In this document: piece after piece, positions 1 through 6,731 of the stretch | Position numbering within the stretch: position 1 is the stretch's first letter | How the letters are laid out: every line of letters starts with the position of its first letter | NCBI GenBank assembly: GCA_047975325.1 | Contig: JBKEDF010000044.1 | Location: 1 to 9,303, forward strand | Direction: 5' to 3' | DNA: 9,303 nucleotides | Origin: JBKEDF01 sp047975325 | GTDB taxonomy: Bacteria > Pseudomonadota > Alphaproteobacteria > Rhodobacterales > Rhodobacteraceae | Notes under the pieces: generated by a model | What the model was told of the DNA's origin: nothing | The model's database searches: none | Seen by the model: only the letters and a program-made list of their open reading frames with translations | Made by a program: the position numbers and the translations under genes

Positions 1-177
1 ATCCATAATAAATATAATGCCGAACCACGCCCCGACCTGTCAAATGAAAATATCGACGGATCACCCCGTCCGGCCAATCGCGCAAAAGCCGCGGGACATT
101 CATCCGTTTCAACCCGCCCGGTCAGGGGTTTGGAGGGCCGATCACCGACGGCATCAGAAAAAGCTTGTAAAATACGT

Positions 178-190
178 AATACGGTATACG
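178..190 (+). promoter_or_regulatory. Putative GntR (FCD) operator upstream of ABC operon
   Basis: The bases AATACGGTATACG contain the odd-centred inverted repeat ATAC-G-GTAT plus a GTATAC core. The reverse complement matches the element at 6657-6669, in front of the M20 hydrolase, at 12 of 13 positions. FCD-type GntR regulators are known to bind short dyads of GTATAC-like character, and a gene for such a regulator lies between the two sites. It sits just upstream of, or overlapping, the likely promoter. Assignment to that regulator is inferred. Confidence 0.55.
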
Positions 191-192
191 TT

Positions 193-221
193 TTTTCAAG
201 GGAGCGAATCTTTACTGTATT
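193..221 (+). promoter_or_regulatory. Weak sigma-70-like promoter candidate for ABC operon
   Basis: TTTTCA (193-198) and TGTATT (216-221) are separated by 17 bases, each matching the consensus at 4 of 6 positions. The operator-like element lies directly upstream of the -35 candidate. The match is weak and other placements in this AT-richer stretch are possible. Confidence 0.25.
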
Positions 222-234
222 TCGACACGACGCC

Positions 235-252
235 TCCTGCCGGTCGGCAGGA
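235..252 (+). repeat. Inverted repeat / leader stem-loop
   Basis: TCCTGCCG (235-242) and CGGCAGGA (245-252) are perfect inverted repeats separated by 2 bases. As RNA this gives a 7-bp stem with a GGTC loop. It lies between the likely promoter and the binding-protein start. No run of T follows, so it is not an obvious terminator. It could be a leader mRNA structure or a protein-binding dyad. Confidence 0.4.
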
Positions 253-323
253 ACGGGTTTGTTGTCACATGACCGCGACAGCCCTGGCAAACAGGGGCGA
301 ATTCAACCAACGGGAGGATGAAC

Positions 324-2027
324 ATGAAACGAACGGGTTTTCTGGCAGGATCAGTGGCCGCCCTAGCAATGATCGCCGGCACCGCACAGGCGGAACGTGG
401 CGCGGACGGGGAATTGAAGGTCCTGCTCTGGCAGGCACCTTCGACAATGAACCTTTATCTATCCGGGGGCAGCAAGGATCTTCTGGCGGGATCCTTTGTG
501 CTGGAACCACTGGCGCGCTATGACGAGGAAGGCAATATGGTGCCCTTCCTCGTGGATGAGATCCCGACGCCTAAAAATGGTGGCGTTGCAGAGGATCTGA
601 TGTCCATCACATGGAAGCTGAAAGACGGGTTGAAATGGTCCGATGGCAGCGATGTGACGGCCGAAGATGTCGTCTTTACCTGGAAATATTGCGCCGATCC
701 GGCAGGCGGTTGCGCCCAGACCGATTATTTCGAAGGGGTTGAAAGCGTCGAAGCGATTGACGCGCAGAATGTACGCGTCAATTTCGCCGCGCCGACCCCC
801 TACCCCTATCGGGCCTTTGTCGGGCATCACGCCCCGATCCTGCAGGCGGCCCAGTTTGCCAATTGCCTCGGACTTGCGGCGGCCGGTTGCACGGAACAGA
901 ATTTCAATCCCATCGGGACCGGTCCTTTCCGGGTTGTCGAATTCCGCGCCAATGACGTGATCACGCTGGAGGCAAACCCTTTTTATCGCAACCCCGCAAA
1001 ACCGGCTTTTGCCTCCTTGATGGTCAAGGGCGGGGGCGATCCAGCCTCGGCTGCGCGCGCCGTGCTGGAAACCGGTGAATTCGACTATGCCTGGAACGTC
1101 CTTGTGGAGCCGGAAATCCTCGACAGCCTCGCACAGGCGGGCAAGGGTGAGGTGATTTCAGCCTTCGGGGCGGCGGTCGAACGGATCGAGATGAACCAAT
1201 ACAATCCCGATCCGGCACTGGGCGAACAGCGGTCAACCAAGGATGCGGGGCCGCATCCTTTCAATACCGATCCGGCAGTAGCCCGGGCCCTATCGCTGGC
1301 CATTGACCGCAACATCATTGTTGCGGCCGGATATGGCCCGGCGGGGCAGCCGACCTGCAATAACCTCGCAGCGCCGGAAATCTATGCCTCAACTACAAAT
1401 GACTGGTGCCTGACCCAGGATCTGGACGAAGCCAACCGGCTTCTGGATGAGGCAGGCTGGGAACGTGGCTCCGACGGGATCCGCGCGAAGGATGGGGTGA
1501 AACTTTCAATCCTGTTTCAAACCTCCACCAATTCGGTCCGGCAGGGGACACAGGCGCTGATCAAGAACTGGTGGAAGGAAATCGGGGTCGAGACGGAGTT
1601 GCGCAATATTTCCGGCTCGGTCTTTTTCGGCGGAGATCCGGCAAGCCCCGATACGATCCAGAAATTCTATGCCGATGCGGAGGAATTCAACAAACCCTTC
1701 TCCGGAACCGATCCATCCAGCTACTTGGCGGGCTGGACATGCGACAGCATCCCGCGCCCCGAAACCAACTGGCTGGGTGAAAACATGGCCCGTTATTGCA
1801 ACCCGGAATATGATGCCCTGGTCGAAAAGCTTTCGCAGACCACCGAACTGGAGGATCGCGCGGAAATCGGCAAGGCGCTCAATGACATGATCGTGGAGGA
1901 CGGGGCAATCCTTCCGCTGGTGCACCGTGGCAGCGTGGCGGCGCGGTCAAACGGCCTTGCCGGTGTACGCATGAACGCCTGGGATTCGGATTTCTGGAAC
2001 ATCGCAGACTGGTCTCGCGCCAGGTAA
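324..2027 (+). CDS. ABC transporter periplasmic substrate-binding protein, SBP_bac_5 (peptide/opine-type) family
   Basis: This is the extracytoplasmic ligand receptor of the importer encoded downstream. From the start at 324 the protein has 567 residues, a usual length for the DppA/OppA family. Residues 1-23 are a Sec signal peptide: Lys-Arg, a hydrophobic core, then a likely cut after Ala-Gln-Ala. Family marks include the WKLKDGLKWSDG segment near residue 100, DVTAEDVVFTW near 110-120, NPIGTGPFRVVEF at about 195-207, and an aromatic-rich C-terminus. The ATG at 318 is unlikely as start because GGGAGG (312-317) abuts it, whereas 324 sits 6 bases away. There are eight cysteines in the mature part, in four close pairs (123/130, 181/189, 345/362, 473/492), suggesting disulfides. 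The ligand cannot be read from the sequence; the neighbouring amidohydrolase suggests an amide or N-acyl amino acid. Confidence 0.93.
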   Translation: MKRTGFLAGSVAALAMIAGTAQAERGADGELKVLLWQAPSTMNLYLSGGSKDLLAGSFVLEPLARYDEEGNMVPFLVDEIPTPKNGGVAEDLMSITWKLKDGLKWSDGSDVTAEDVVFTWKYCADPAGGCAQTDYFEGVESVEAIDAQNVRVNFAAPTPYPYRAFVGHHAPILQAAQFANCLGLAAAGCTEQNFNPIGTGPFRVVEFRANDVITLEANPFYRNPAKPAFASLMVKGGGDPASAARAVLETGEFDYAWNVLVEPEILDSLAQAGKGEVISAFGAAVERIEMNQYNPDPALGEQRSTKDAGPHPFNTDPAVARALSLAIDRNIIVAAGYGPAGQPTCNNLAAPEIYASTTNDWCLTQDLDEANRLLDEAGWERGSDGIRAKDGVKLSILFQTSTNSVRQGTQALIKNWWKEIGVETELRNISGSVFFGGDPASPDTIQKFYADAEEFNKPFSGTDPSSYLAGWTCDSIPRPETNWLGENMARYCNPEYDALVEKLSQTTELEDRAEIGKALNDMIVEDGAILPLVHRGSVAARSNGLAGVRMNAWDSDFWNIADWSRAR

Positions 2028-2037
2028 TTCCGGCGAT

Positions 2038-2070
2038 ACCGCCCGCGCCCCAAACGGGACGGGCGGTTTT
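2038..2070 (+). terminator. Terminator-like hairpin between binding protein and permease genes
   Basis: ACCGCCCG (2038-2045) pairs with CGGGCGGT (2060-2067), and the paired strand runs into TTTT (2067-2070). The 14-base loop can pair further (CCC with GGG). It lies 10 bases after the binding-protein stop and 30 bases before the permease start. Such an element typically gives partial termination or protects the 3' end, so that binding protein is made in excess over the membrane parts. The T-run is short, so read-through is likely. Confidence 0.65.
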
Positions 2071-2099
2071 CGGATCCTTTCCGCGTATCGGAGATTTTC

Positions 2100-3113
2100 A
2101 TGTTCAATTACACGCTTCGGCGCGCAATCTTCGCGGTTCCGACACTGCTGGTCATCAGCTTCGTGATCTTCGCCCTGCTGGATCTTGCGCCGAATGATCC
2201 GACCTCGGACCTGCCGCTGACGCTATCAGCCGAAGCACGCGAAAAGATCCGTCTTTCCCTGGGCCTGGATCAACCCTTCGCAATCCGCTATCTGAAATGG
2301 CTTTATCAGTTCTTCGTCAATGAACCGCTGAACCTGCTGGAAACGATGACCGGCTGGCAGATTGGCGATTCCGAAAACCGCCTGCGCGTGATTTCATGGA
2401 TGACGCGCAGCCCGGTAATGGACCTGATCGCGGAAAGGATGCCACAGACGCTTTGGGTGGTGGGGATGTCCTATGTCATCGCGGTGGTTCTGGCCGTCCC
2501 GATCGGGGTGATATCGGCCTACAAGCAATATTCGCTCTTTGATCAGATCGGCACCTTTCTGGCGATGGTCGGATTTTCCGTCCCGGCATTCTTTTCCGGG
2601 GTGCTGCTGGTGGTAATCTTTTCATCCACGCTGCAATGGTTTCCCTCCATATATGACACCACGCATCGGGTAACCGACTGGAACAGCCTGGTCTTTCAGA
2701 TCCAGCAGATGTTCCTGCCCGTCATGGTGATCGCACTGATCAACCTGTCACAGATCAGCCGTTTCGTGCGGTCTTCTGTGCTGGACAACCTCAACCAGGA
2801 CTATGTGCGCACCGCCCGGGCCAAGGGCGTGAAGGAACGTACCGTCCTGCTGAGCCATGTATTGCGCAACAGCCTGATCCCGGTTGTCACCGTCATTGCC
2901 CTGGGCGTTCCCAGCATCTTTTCCGGTGCAATCATCACCGAACAGATCTTTCGTGTGAACGGGCTGGGACAATTGTTGATCACGGCAATCGAGGCGGGGG
3001 ATCTTCCGCTGGTACAGACCCTGACCTTCATCTTCGCGGGGCTCATCATCCTGTTCAACCTTATCGCCGATGTCCTTTATGGCCTGCTCGATCCGAGGAT
3101 CCGCTATGACTGA
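2100..3113 (+). CDS. ABC transporter inner-membrane permease, DppB/GsiC family
   Basis: First of the two channel-forming subunits of the importer, 337 residues, with about six membrane segments (near 9-30, 117-140, 152-176, 203-220, 257-281 and 305-330). The coupling (EAA) loop YVRTARAKG at 235-243, followed by a conserved HVLRNSLIPVVT stretch, contacts the ATPase domains. The loop between the first two membrane segments carries a segment around 84-105 (GWQIGDSENRL and following) where many DppB proteins have a short GDLG motif. GGAG (2090-2093) lies 6 bases before the ATG. The end overlaps the next gene by 8 bases, indicating translational coupling. Confidence 0.93.
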   Translation: MFNYTLRRAIFAVPTLLVISFVIFALLDLAPNDPTSDLPLTLSAEAREKIRLSLGLDQPFAIRYLKWLYQFFVNEPLNLLETMTGWQIGDSENRLRVISWMTRSPVMDLIAERMPQTLWVVGMSYVIAVVLAVPIGVISAYKQYSLFDQIGTFLAMVGFSVPAFFSGVLLVVIFSSTLQWFPSIYDTTHRVTDWNSLVFQIQQMFLPVMVIALINLSQISRFVRSSVLDNLNQDYVRTARAKGVKERTVLLSHVLRNSLIPVVTVIALGVPSIFSGAIITEQIFRVNGLGQLLITAIEAGDLPLVQTLTFIFAGLIILFNLIADVLYGLLDPRIRYD

Positions 3114-4023
3114 TGCAACATCCTGTGACACGCCCCCCCAGGCACCACGGCGTTCCTATGCGGCCGATCTCTGGCGGCGGTTTCGCAAGCACAAGGGCGG
3201 GGTGGCCGGGCTGTTTGTCTTTGCCATCATCGTTCTGGCGGTGATCCTGGGGCCACCGCTTTACGGGCTCGACCCGAACGAGATGGACTATCTGGCCCGC
3301 AATCAGGGGCCTTCGGCCGCACATTGGCTAGGCACCGACAACCTGGGACATGATCTGATGGCACAGTTGCTTGCCGGCGGTCGGGTTTCCCTTACCGTCG
3401 GGGTGGCGGCCATGTTGCTGTCACTACTGCTGGGGACATTGATCGGGCTGCTTTCAGGTTACTTCCGGGCATTGGACGGCGCATTGATGCGTCTGACCGA
3501 TCTTTTTCTGGCGCTACCGATCCTGCCGTTACTGCTGGTCATCATCATGTTGTTTCGCGAAACGCTGCGGGCGATAATCGGCCCGGAAGGCGGTATCTTC
3601 ATCCTGATCGTCTTTGTCATTGGCATCACAAGCTGGATGCAGACCGCGCGGATCGTGCGGGGCGATGTGCTGGTACTGAAGGACAGGGAATTCATCCTTT
3701 CCGCCAAAAGCGGCGGATTGCGGGAAACAACAATCCTCCGGCGCCATATCCTGCCAAATGTCACCAGTTCAATTCTCGTTTCCGCGACGCTGGGCATTGC
3801 CACGGCAATCATAACAGAATCGGCGCTGAGCTTTCTCGGCCTCGGGTTTCCGTCGGATTTTCCGACCTGGGGACGGCTTCTTTATGACGGCGTGAACTTC
3901 ATGCAGATCACCCCTTCCCGAGTCATCTGGCCGGGGTTGGCAATTTCCCTCACGGTGCTGTCGGTCAACTATATTGGCGACGGGCTCCGGGATGCCTTTG
4001 ATCCGAGGTCCAATGATGGCTGA
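3106..4023 (+). CDS. ABC transporter inner-membrane permease, DppC/GsiD family
   Basis: Second channel subunit, 305 residues from the ATG at 3106, which has GAGGA (3095-3099) 6 bases upstream; an upstream in-frame ATG at 3070 lies inside the preceding gene and lacks support. The N-terminal cytoplasmic stretch (RRSYAADLWRRFRKHKGG) and first membrane segment (about 33-52) are typical. The family signature HWLGTDNLGHDLMAQLLAGG is at 73-92. The coupling loop is at about 194-218 (EFILSAKSGG, then RRHILPN), followed by LSFLGLGF (241-248) and GRLLYDG (256-262). The gene overlaps its predecessor through ATGACTGA and meets the ATPase gene through the similar ATGGCTGA, so the three are probably translated as a unit. 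Confidence 0.93.
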   Translation: MTDATSCDTPPQAPRRSYAADLWRRFRKHKGGVAGLFVFAIIVLAVILGPPLYGLDPNEMDYLARNQGPSAAHWLGTDNLGHDLMAQLLAGGRVSLTVGVAAMLLSLLLGTLIGLLSGYFRALDGALMRLTDLFLALPILPLLLVIIMLFRETLRAIIGPEGGIFILIVFVIGITSWMQTARIVRGDVLVLKDREFILSAKSGGLRETTILRRHILPNVTSSILVSATLGIATAIITESALSFLGLGFPSDFPTWGRLLYDGVNFMQITPSRVIWPGLAISLTVLSVNYIGDGLRDAFDPRSNDG

Positions 4024-4072
4024 ACCCAATCACAATGAAACCACGGAACATCAACAGGGCCGGGAGGACAGG

Positions 4073-5902
4073 ATGGCAGGATCCGTAAGAACCGCCCCCT
4101 CCACACCGCTGCTTTCGGTGCGGGATCTGCGGACCTCCTTCAGGGCCGAAGAAGGCTGGTGCGAGGTGGTCAAGGGTATCTCCTTCGATCTGGCTGCGGG
4201 GGAGACGCTGGCGATCGTCGGGGAATCCGGATCCGGCAAGAGCGTGACCTCGCTTTCGATCATGCAGCTTCTGGCAAGGCGAACGAGCCGGATTTCCGGT
4301 CAGGTAGAACTGGCCGGGCGGGACCTTCTGGGTCTGACCGGAGAGGAGATGCGGCAAATCCGCGGGCGCGACATCTCCATGATCTTTCAGGAACCCATGA
4401 CCAGCCTCAATCCGATTTTCCCGATCGGACGGCAGATTGCGGAAGCCCTGACCTGCCATGGCGAAACCAGCCCGGCAGAGGCAAGGGCGGAAGTCTTGCG
4501 ACTGCTGGAAAAGGTACGGATCCCGCATGCGGCCGATCGTTATGATGACTACCCGCACCAGTTTTCCGGCGGAATGCGGCAGCGGGTGATGATCGCGATG
4601 GCCCTTGCCGCACGCCCCAGGGTCCTGATCGCGGATGAACCCACGACCGCGCTGGATGTGACGATTCAGGGCCAGATCCTCGATCTGATCAAGGAACTGC
4701 AGGACGACATCGGCATGGCGGTGCTGTTCATCACCCATGACATGGGCGTGGTGGCCGAAATCGCCGACAGGACGCTGGTGATGTTTCGGGGCAATCTGGT
4801 GGAAACGGGGACGACGGAACAGATATTCACCGCCGGAAAGGAACCTTACACGCGGGCGCTTCTGTCAGCGGTACCAAGGCTCGGCTCCATGGCCGTGCAT
4901 GATCGGCCTGCGCGCTTTCCGGTCATCAACCCCGAAACCGGAATGGCCCTGCCGGAACGGGAGGTCGGCAATACGGTACAGCGGGACAGGCCCGTCTTGC
5001 AGGTTCGCGACCTGACCACGCGTTTCTATGTCAAATCGGGGCTGCTGGGGCGACGTTCCGGAGCGGTTCATGCGGTGGAAAAGGTCTCATTCGACCTTTG
5101 TCAGGGCGAAACACTGTCACTGGTCGGGGAATCGGGCTGTGGTAAATCCACCACCGGGCGTTCGGTTACACGGCTGGTCATGCCGGAAAGCGGTTCCATC
5201 ATGGCCGATGGGCATGAGGGGCTGAAACTTGGTACGCGGGATTTGCGGCAGCTTCGCCGATCTGTCCAGATGGTGTTTCAGGATCCATTCGCCAGCCTCA
5301 ATCCAAGGATCAATCTGGGCACCACCATGACCGAATGCTTTCTGGAACACCGCAGGGGAAGTCGCGCAGAAGCCCGCGACAAGGCGGCGGGGCTGCTGGA
5401 AAGGGTTGGGCTGGATCCATTGATGATGACCCGCTATCCACATGAATTTTCCGGTGGGCAGCGACAGCGGATCTGCATCGCGCGCAGCCTGATGCTGGAC
5501 CCGAAGGTAATCATCGCGGATGAATCGGTCTCGGCACTTGATGTGTCGATCAAGGCGCAGGTCTGCAACCTGTTGCTGGACCTGCAGGAAAGCCTGAACC
5601 TTTCCTATCTTTTCATCAGCCATGACATGGCGGTGGTGGAACGGGTCAGCCACAGGGTAGCGGTGATGTATCTGGGCGAAATCGTGGAGATCGGACCACG
5701 GCAGCAGATTTTCGAAAACCCGCAGCACCCCTATACCCGCAAGCTGATAGAAGCCGTGCCCATTCCCAATCCATCCCGCCGCAGCCTCCGGCGCAGTCAG
5801 GAGGTGGAGGAACTGAAAAGCCCGGTACGTCCACTGGGTTACATCCCGCCCGAACGCAGCTATCGGGAAGCCAGCCCCGGCCACCTGGTGCAGGTGGCGT
5901 GA
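4073..5902 (+). CDS. ABC transporter ATP-binding protein with two fused ATPase domains (DppD-DppF / GsiA type)
   Basis: This single chain supplies both nucleotide-binding domains that drive the importer, 609 residues from 4073. Domain 1 has Walker A GESGSGKS (50-57), signature FSGGMRQ (164-170), Walker B VLIADEP (184-190) and the switch His222. Domain 2 has Walker A GESGCGKS (352-359), signature FSGGQRQ (459-465), Walker B VIIADES (479-485) and His517. Both sites look competent. After each domain comes the oligopeptide-ATPase tail (PYTRALLSAVP; PYTRKLIEAVP). The start is uncertain: 4073 has GGGAGG (4062-4067) 5 bases upstream, while ATG 4016 overlaps the permease stop by 8 bases, mirroring the previous junction, and would add 19 residues. 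The fused layout is known from GsiA and YejF. Confidence 0.92.
   Translation: MAGSVRTAPSTPLLSVRDLRTSFRAEEGWCEVVKGISFDLAAGETLAIVGESGSGKSVTSLSIMQLLARRTSRISGQVELAGRDLLGLTGEEMRQIRGRDISMIFQEPMTSLNPIFPIGRQIAEALTCHGETSPAEARAEVLRLLEKVRIPHAADRYDDYPHQFSGGMRQRVMIAMALAARPRVLIADEPTTALDVTIQGQILDLIKELQDDIGMAVLFITHDMGVVAEIADRTLVMFRGNLVETGTTEQIFTAGKEPYTRALLSAVPRLGSMAVHDRPARFPVINPETGMALPEREVGNTVQRDRPVLQVRDLTTRFYVKSGLLGRRSGAVHAVEKVSFDLCQGETLSLVGESGCGKSTTGRSVTRLVMPESGSIMADGHEGLKLGTRDLRQLRRSVQMVFQDPFASLNPRINLGTTMTECFLEHRRGSRAEARDKAAGLLERVGLDPLMMTRYPHEFSGGQRQRICIARSLMLDPKVIIADESVSALDVSIKAQVCNLLLDLQESLNLSYLFISHDMAVVERVSHRVAVMYLGEIVEIGPRQQIFENPQHPYTRKLIEAVPIPNPSRRSLRRSQEVEELKSPVRPLGYIPPERSYREASPGHLVQVA
5880..5898 (+). 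repeat. Short hairpin at the 3' end of the ATPase gene
   Basis: GCCACCT (5880-5886) and AGGTGGC (5892-5898) form a 7-bp stem with a 5-base loop just before the stop codon. No T-run follows, so it is at most a weak or Rho-assisted end of the transporter transcript. It may be chance within coding sequence. Confidence 0.25.
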
Positions 5903-5927
5903 TGATCTGGGTACTGGTCCTTAAAAT
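5899..5927 (+). promoter_or_regulatory. Weak promoter candidate for the GntR regulator gene
   Basis: TAAAAT (5922-5927) is a good -10 match (5 of 6). At 17 bases upstream there is only GTGATG (5899-5904), which matches the -35 consensus at 3 of 6. It lies in the 67-base gap before the regulator gene, and this gap contains no copy of the ATACGGTAT element. The regulator could instead be read from the transporter transcript. Confidence 0.25.
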
Positions 5928-5969
5928 TACGTTCGGCTAGGAACGGGACGATTTGAAACGGAGGTTGTA

Positions 5970-6620
5970 ATGTCGATCGTGCGCGTGGCGGATCTGCGCC
6001 AACAGGTTTATGAAAACGTCCGCAACCGCATATATTCGGGTGAGTTTGCAACCGACGCGACCTTCCATGAGATCGCGCTGGCCGAGGAACTGGGCGTTTC
6101 GCGCACCCCTGTCCGCGAGGCGCTGGCCATTCTGGCGCGTGACGGGCTTCTGGTGCAGGAAAGGCGGGGTTTCCGTTTTCCGCAGCTGAACGCCGCCGAT
6201 ATCCGGCATGTCACGGATGTCCGCCTGCGGCTGGAACCCTATGCGCTGGGGCAGATCGTGGTGGATCATTCCATGACGGAACTGGTACGGCTGGCCAATT
6301 TCATCCGCAGGGAAATCAACACACATCGCGACAGCGACAGTTATATCGCCGCCCACAGCCGAATGCGCGAGGAAATCCTGGCCCATATCGAAAATCCGTT
6401 TCTGGCCGATATCATCCGGCATTTCGACCATTTCGCCCATGTCGTGCGCAACGCAACGCTGCGCGAACAACGCTGGCGCGACAAATCCGCCGAGGGCAAC
6501 CTGCGCAAGGCCGATGCCTTTGAGGCCGGTGATCAGGAACAGGTCAGAGATGTGCTTTTCAACCTGATCAAGCTATCCGCGAGTTCCTATATGGAGCTTC
6601 TGAAATCACAGGAACATTGA
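5970..6620 (+). CDS. GntR-family transcriptional regulator with FCD C-terminal domain
   Basis: Cytoplasmic DNA-binding protein of 216 residues, probably a ligand-released repressor of its neighbours. Residues about 9-73 are the GntR winged helix, with the hallmark recognition segment GVSRTPVREAL (42-52) and the wing ending RRGFRFPQL. Residues about 78-213 are an all-helical FCD ligand domain. In my hand alignment the usual FCD metal ligands (Asp and His in D-x-x-F-H, then two later His) fall on His129, Arg133, Asn177 and Leu199, so the canonical metal site seems absent, as in FadR-like members. GGAGG (5960-5964) is 5 bases before the ATG. It sits between the importer and the hydrolase, and matching operator-like elements precede both, which supports control of both units. 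Confidence 0.9.
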   Translation: MSIVRVADLRQQVYENVRNRIYSGEFATDATFHEIALAEELGVSRTPVREALAILARDGLLVQERRGFRFPQLNAADIRHVTDVRLRLEPYALGQIVVDHSMTELVRLANFIRREINTHRDSDSYIAAHSRMREEILAHIENPFLADIIRHFDHFAHVVRNATLREQRWRDKSAEGNLRKADAFEAGDQEQVRDVLFNLIKLSASSYMELLKSQEH

Positions 6621-6629
6621 ACGCATCAC

Positions 6630-6650
6630 ATGGCGGACCCTTTCCGCCAT
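6630..6650. repeat. Perfect hairpin after the GntR gene
   Basis: ATGGCGGA (6630-6637) and TCCGCCAT (6643-6650) form an 8-bp stem with a CCCTT loop, 9 bases after the regulator stop and 6 bases before the operator-like element. It is followed by CAAAAT rather than a T-run, so intrinsic termination is doubtful. It may end the regulator transcript with help from Rho, or act as an extra protein-binding dyad. Confidence 0.45.
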
Positions 6651-6656
6651 CAAAAT

Positions 6657-6671
6657 CGTATACGGTATTCG
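6657..6671. promoter_or_regulatory. Putative GntR (FCD) operator upstream of M20 hydrolase
   Basis: CGTATACGGTATTCG holds the same 9-base ATACGGTAT (6660-6668) as the element before the ABC operon. Positions 6657-6669 match the reverse complement of 178-190 at 12 of 13. It lies 61-75 bases before the hydrolase start, a sensible place for promoter occlusion. No clear -35/-10 pair could be assigned around it. Confidence 0.55.
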
Positions 6672-6731
6672 AACAACAGTGCCATCCAGCCCCGCATGAG
6701 TTGGCAAAAGGAAAAAGAGAAAGGAACGGCC

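Larger units (their letters stand above)
1..323. other. Leader/intergenic region before ABC operon, no gene seen
   Basis: No open frame here looks like a protein: those present are low-complexity shadows running into the binding-protein gene in another frame. The first 20 bases are AT-rich. The stretch contains an operator-like element (178-190), a weak promoter candidate (193-221), a stem-loop (235-252) and the ribosome binding site GGGAGG (312-317). It is best read as the promoter and untranslated leader of the transporter operon. The upstream gene, if any, ends before the window starts. Confidence 0.6.

Noticed and set aside
17..523. Open frame of 168 residues on the plus strand before and into the binding-protein gene
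   Set aside because: It has low-complexity Arg/Pro/Gly-rich composition, overlaps a clearly real gene in another frame, and has no ribosome site or recognisable motif.
3965..4738. Long minus-strand open frame (257 residues) antisense to the ATPase gene
   Set aside because: It is His/Pro/Gln-rich with no domain, and is the usual shadow of a GC-rich gene with strong codon bias.
4981..5040. Possible ancient gene boundary or frameshift between the two ATPase domains
   Set aside because: The reading frame is continuous, and fused two-domain ATPases are known in this transporter family.
5503..5532. Possible defect in the second ATPase domain (DES instead of DEP after Walker B)
   Set aside because: The catalytic Asp-Glu pair is intact, and a changed residue after it is common in DppF-type domains.
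5117..5884. Long minus-strand open frame (255 residues) antisense to the second ATPase domain
   Set aside because: Same shadow pattern; no ribosome site or recognisable motif, and the sense gene has complete ATPase motifs.
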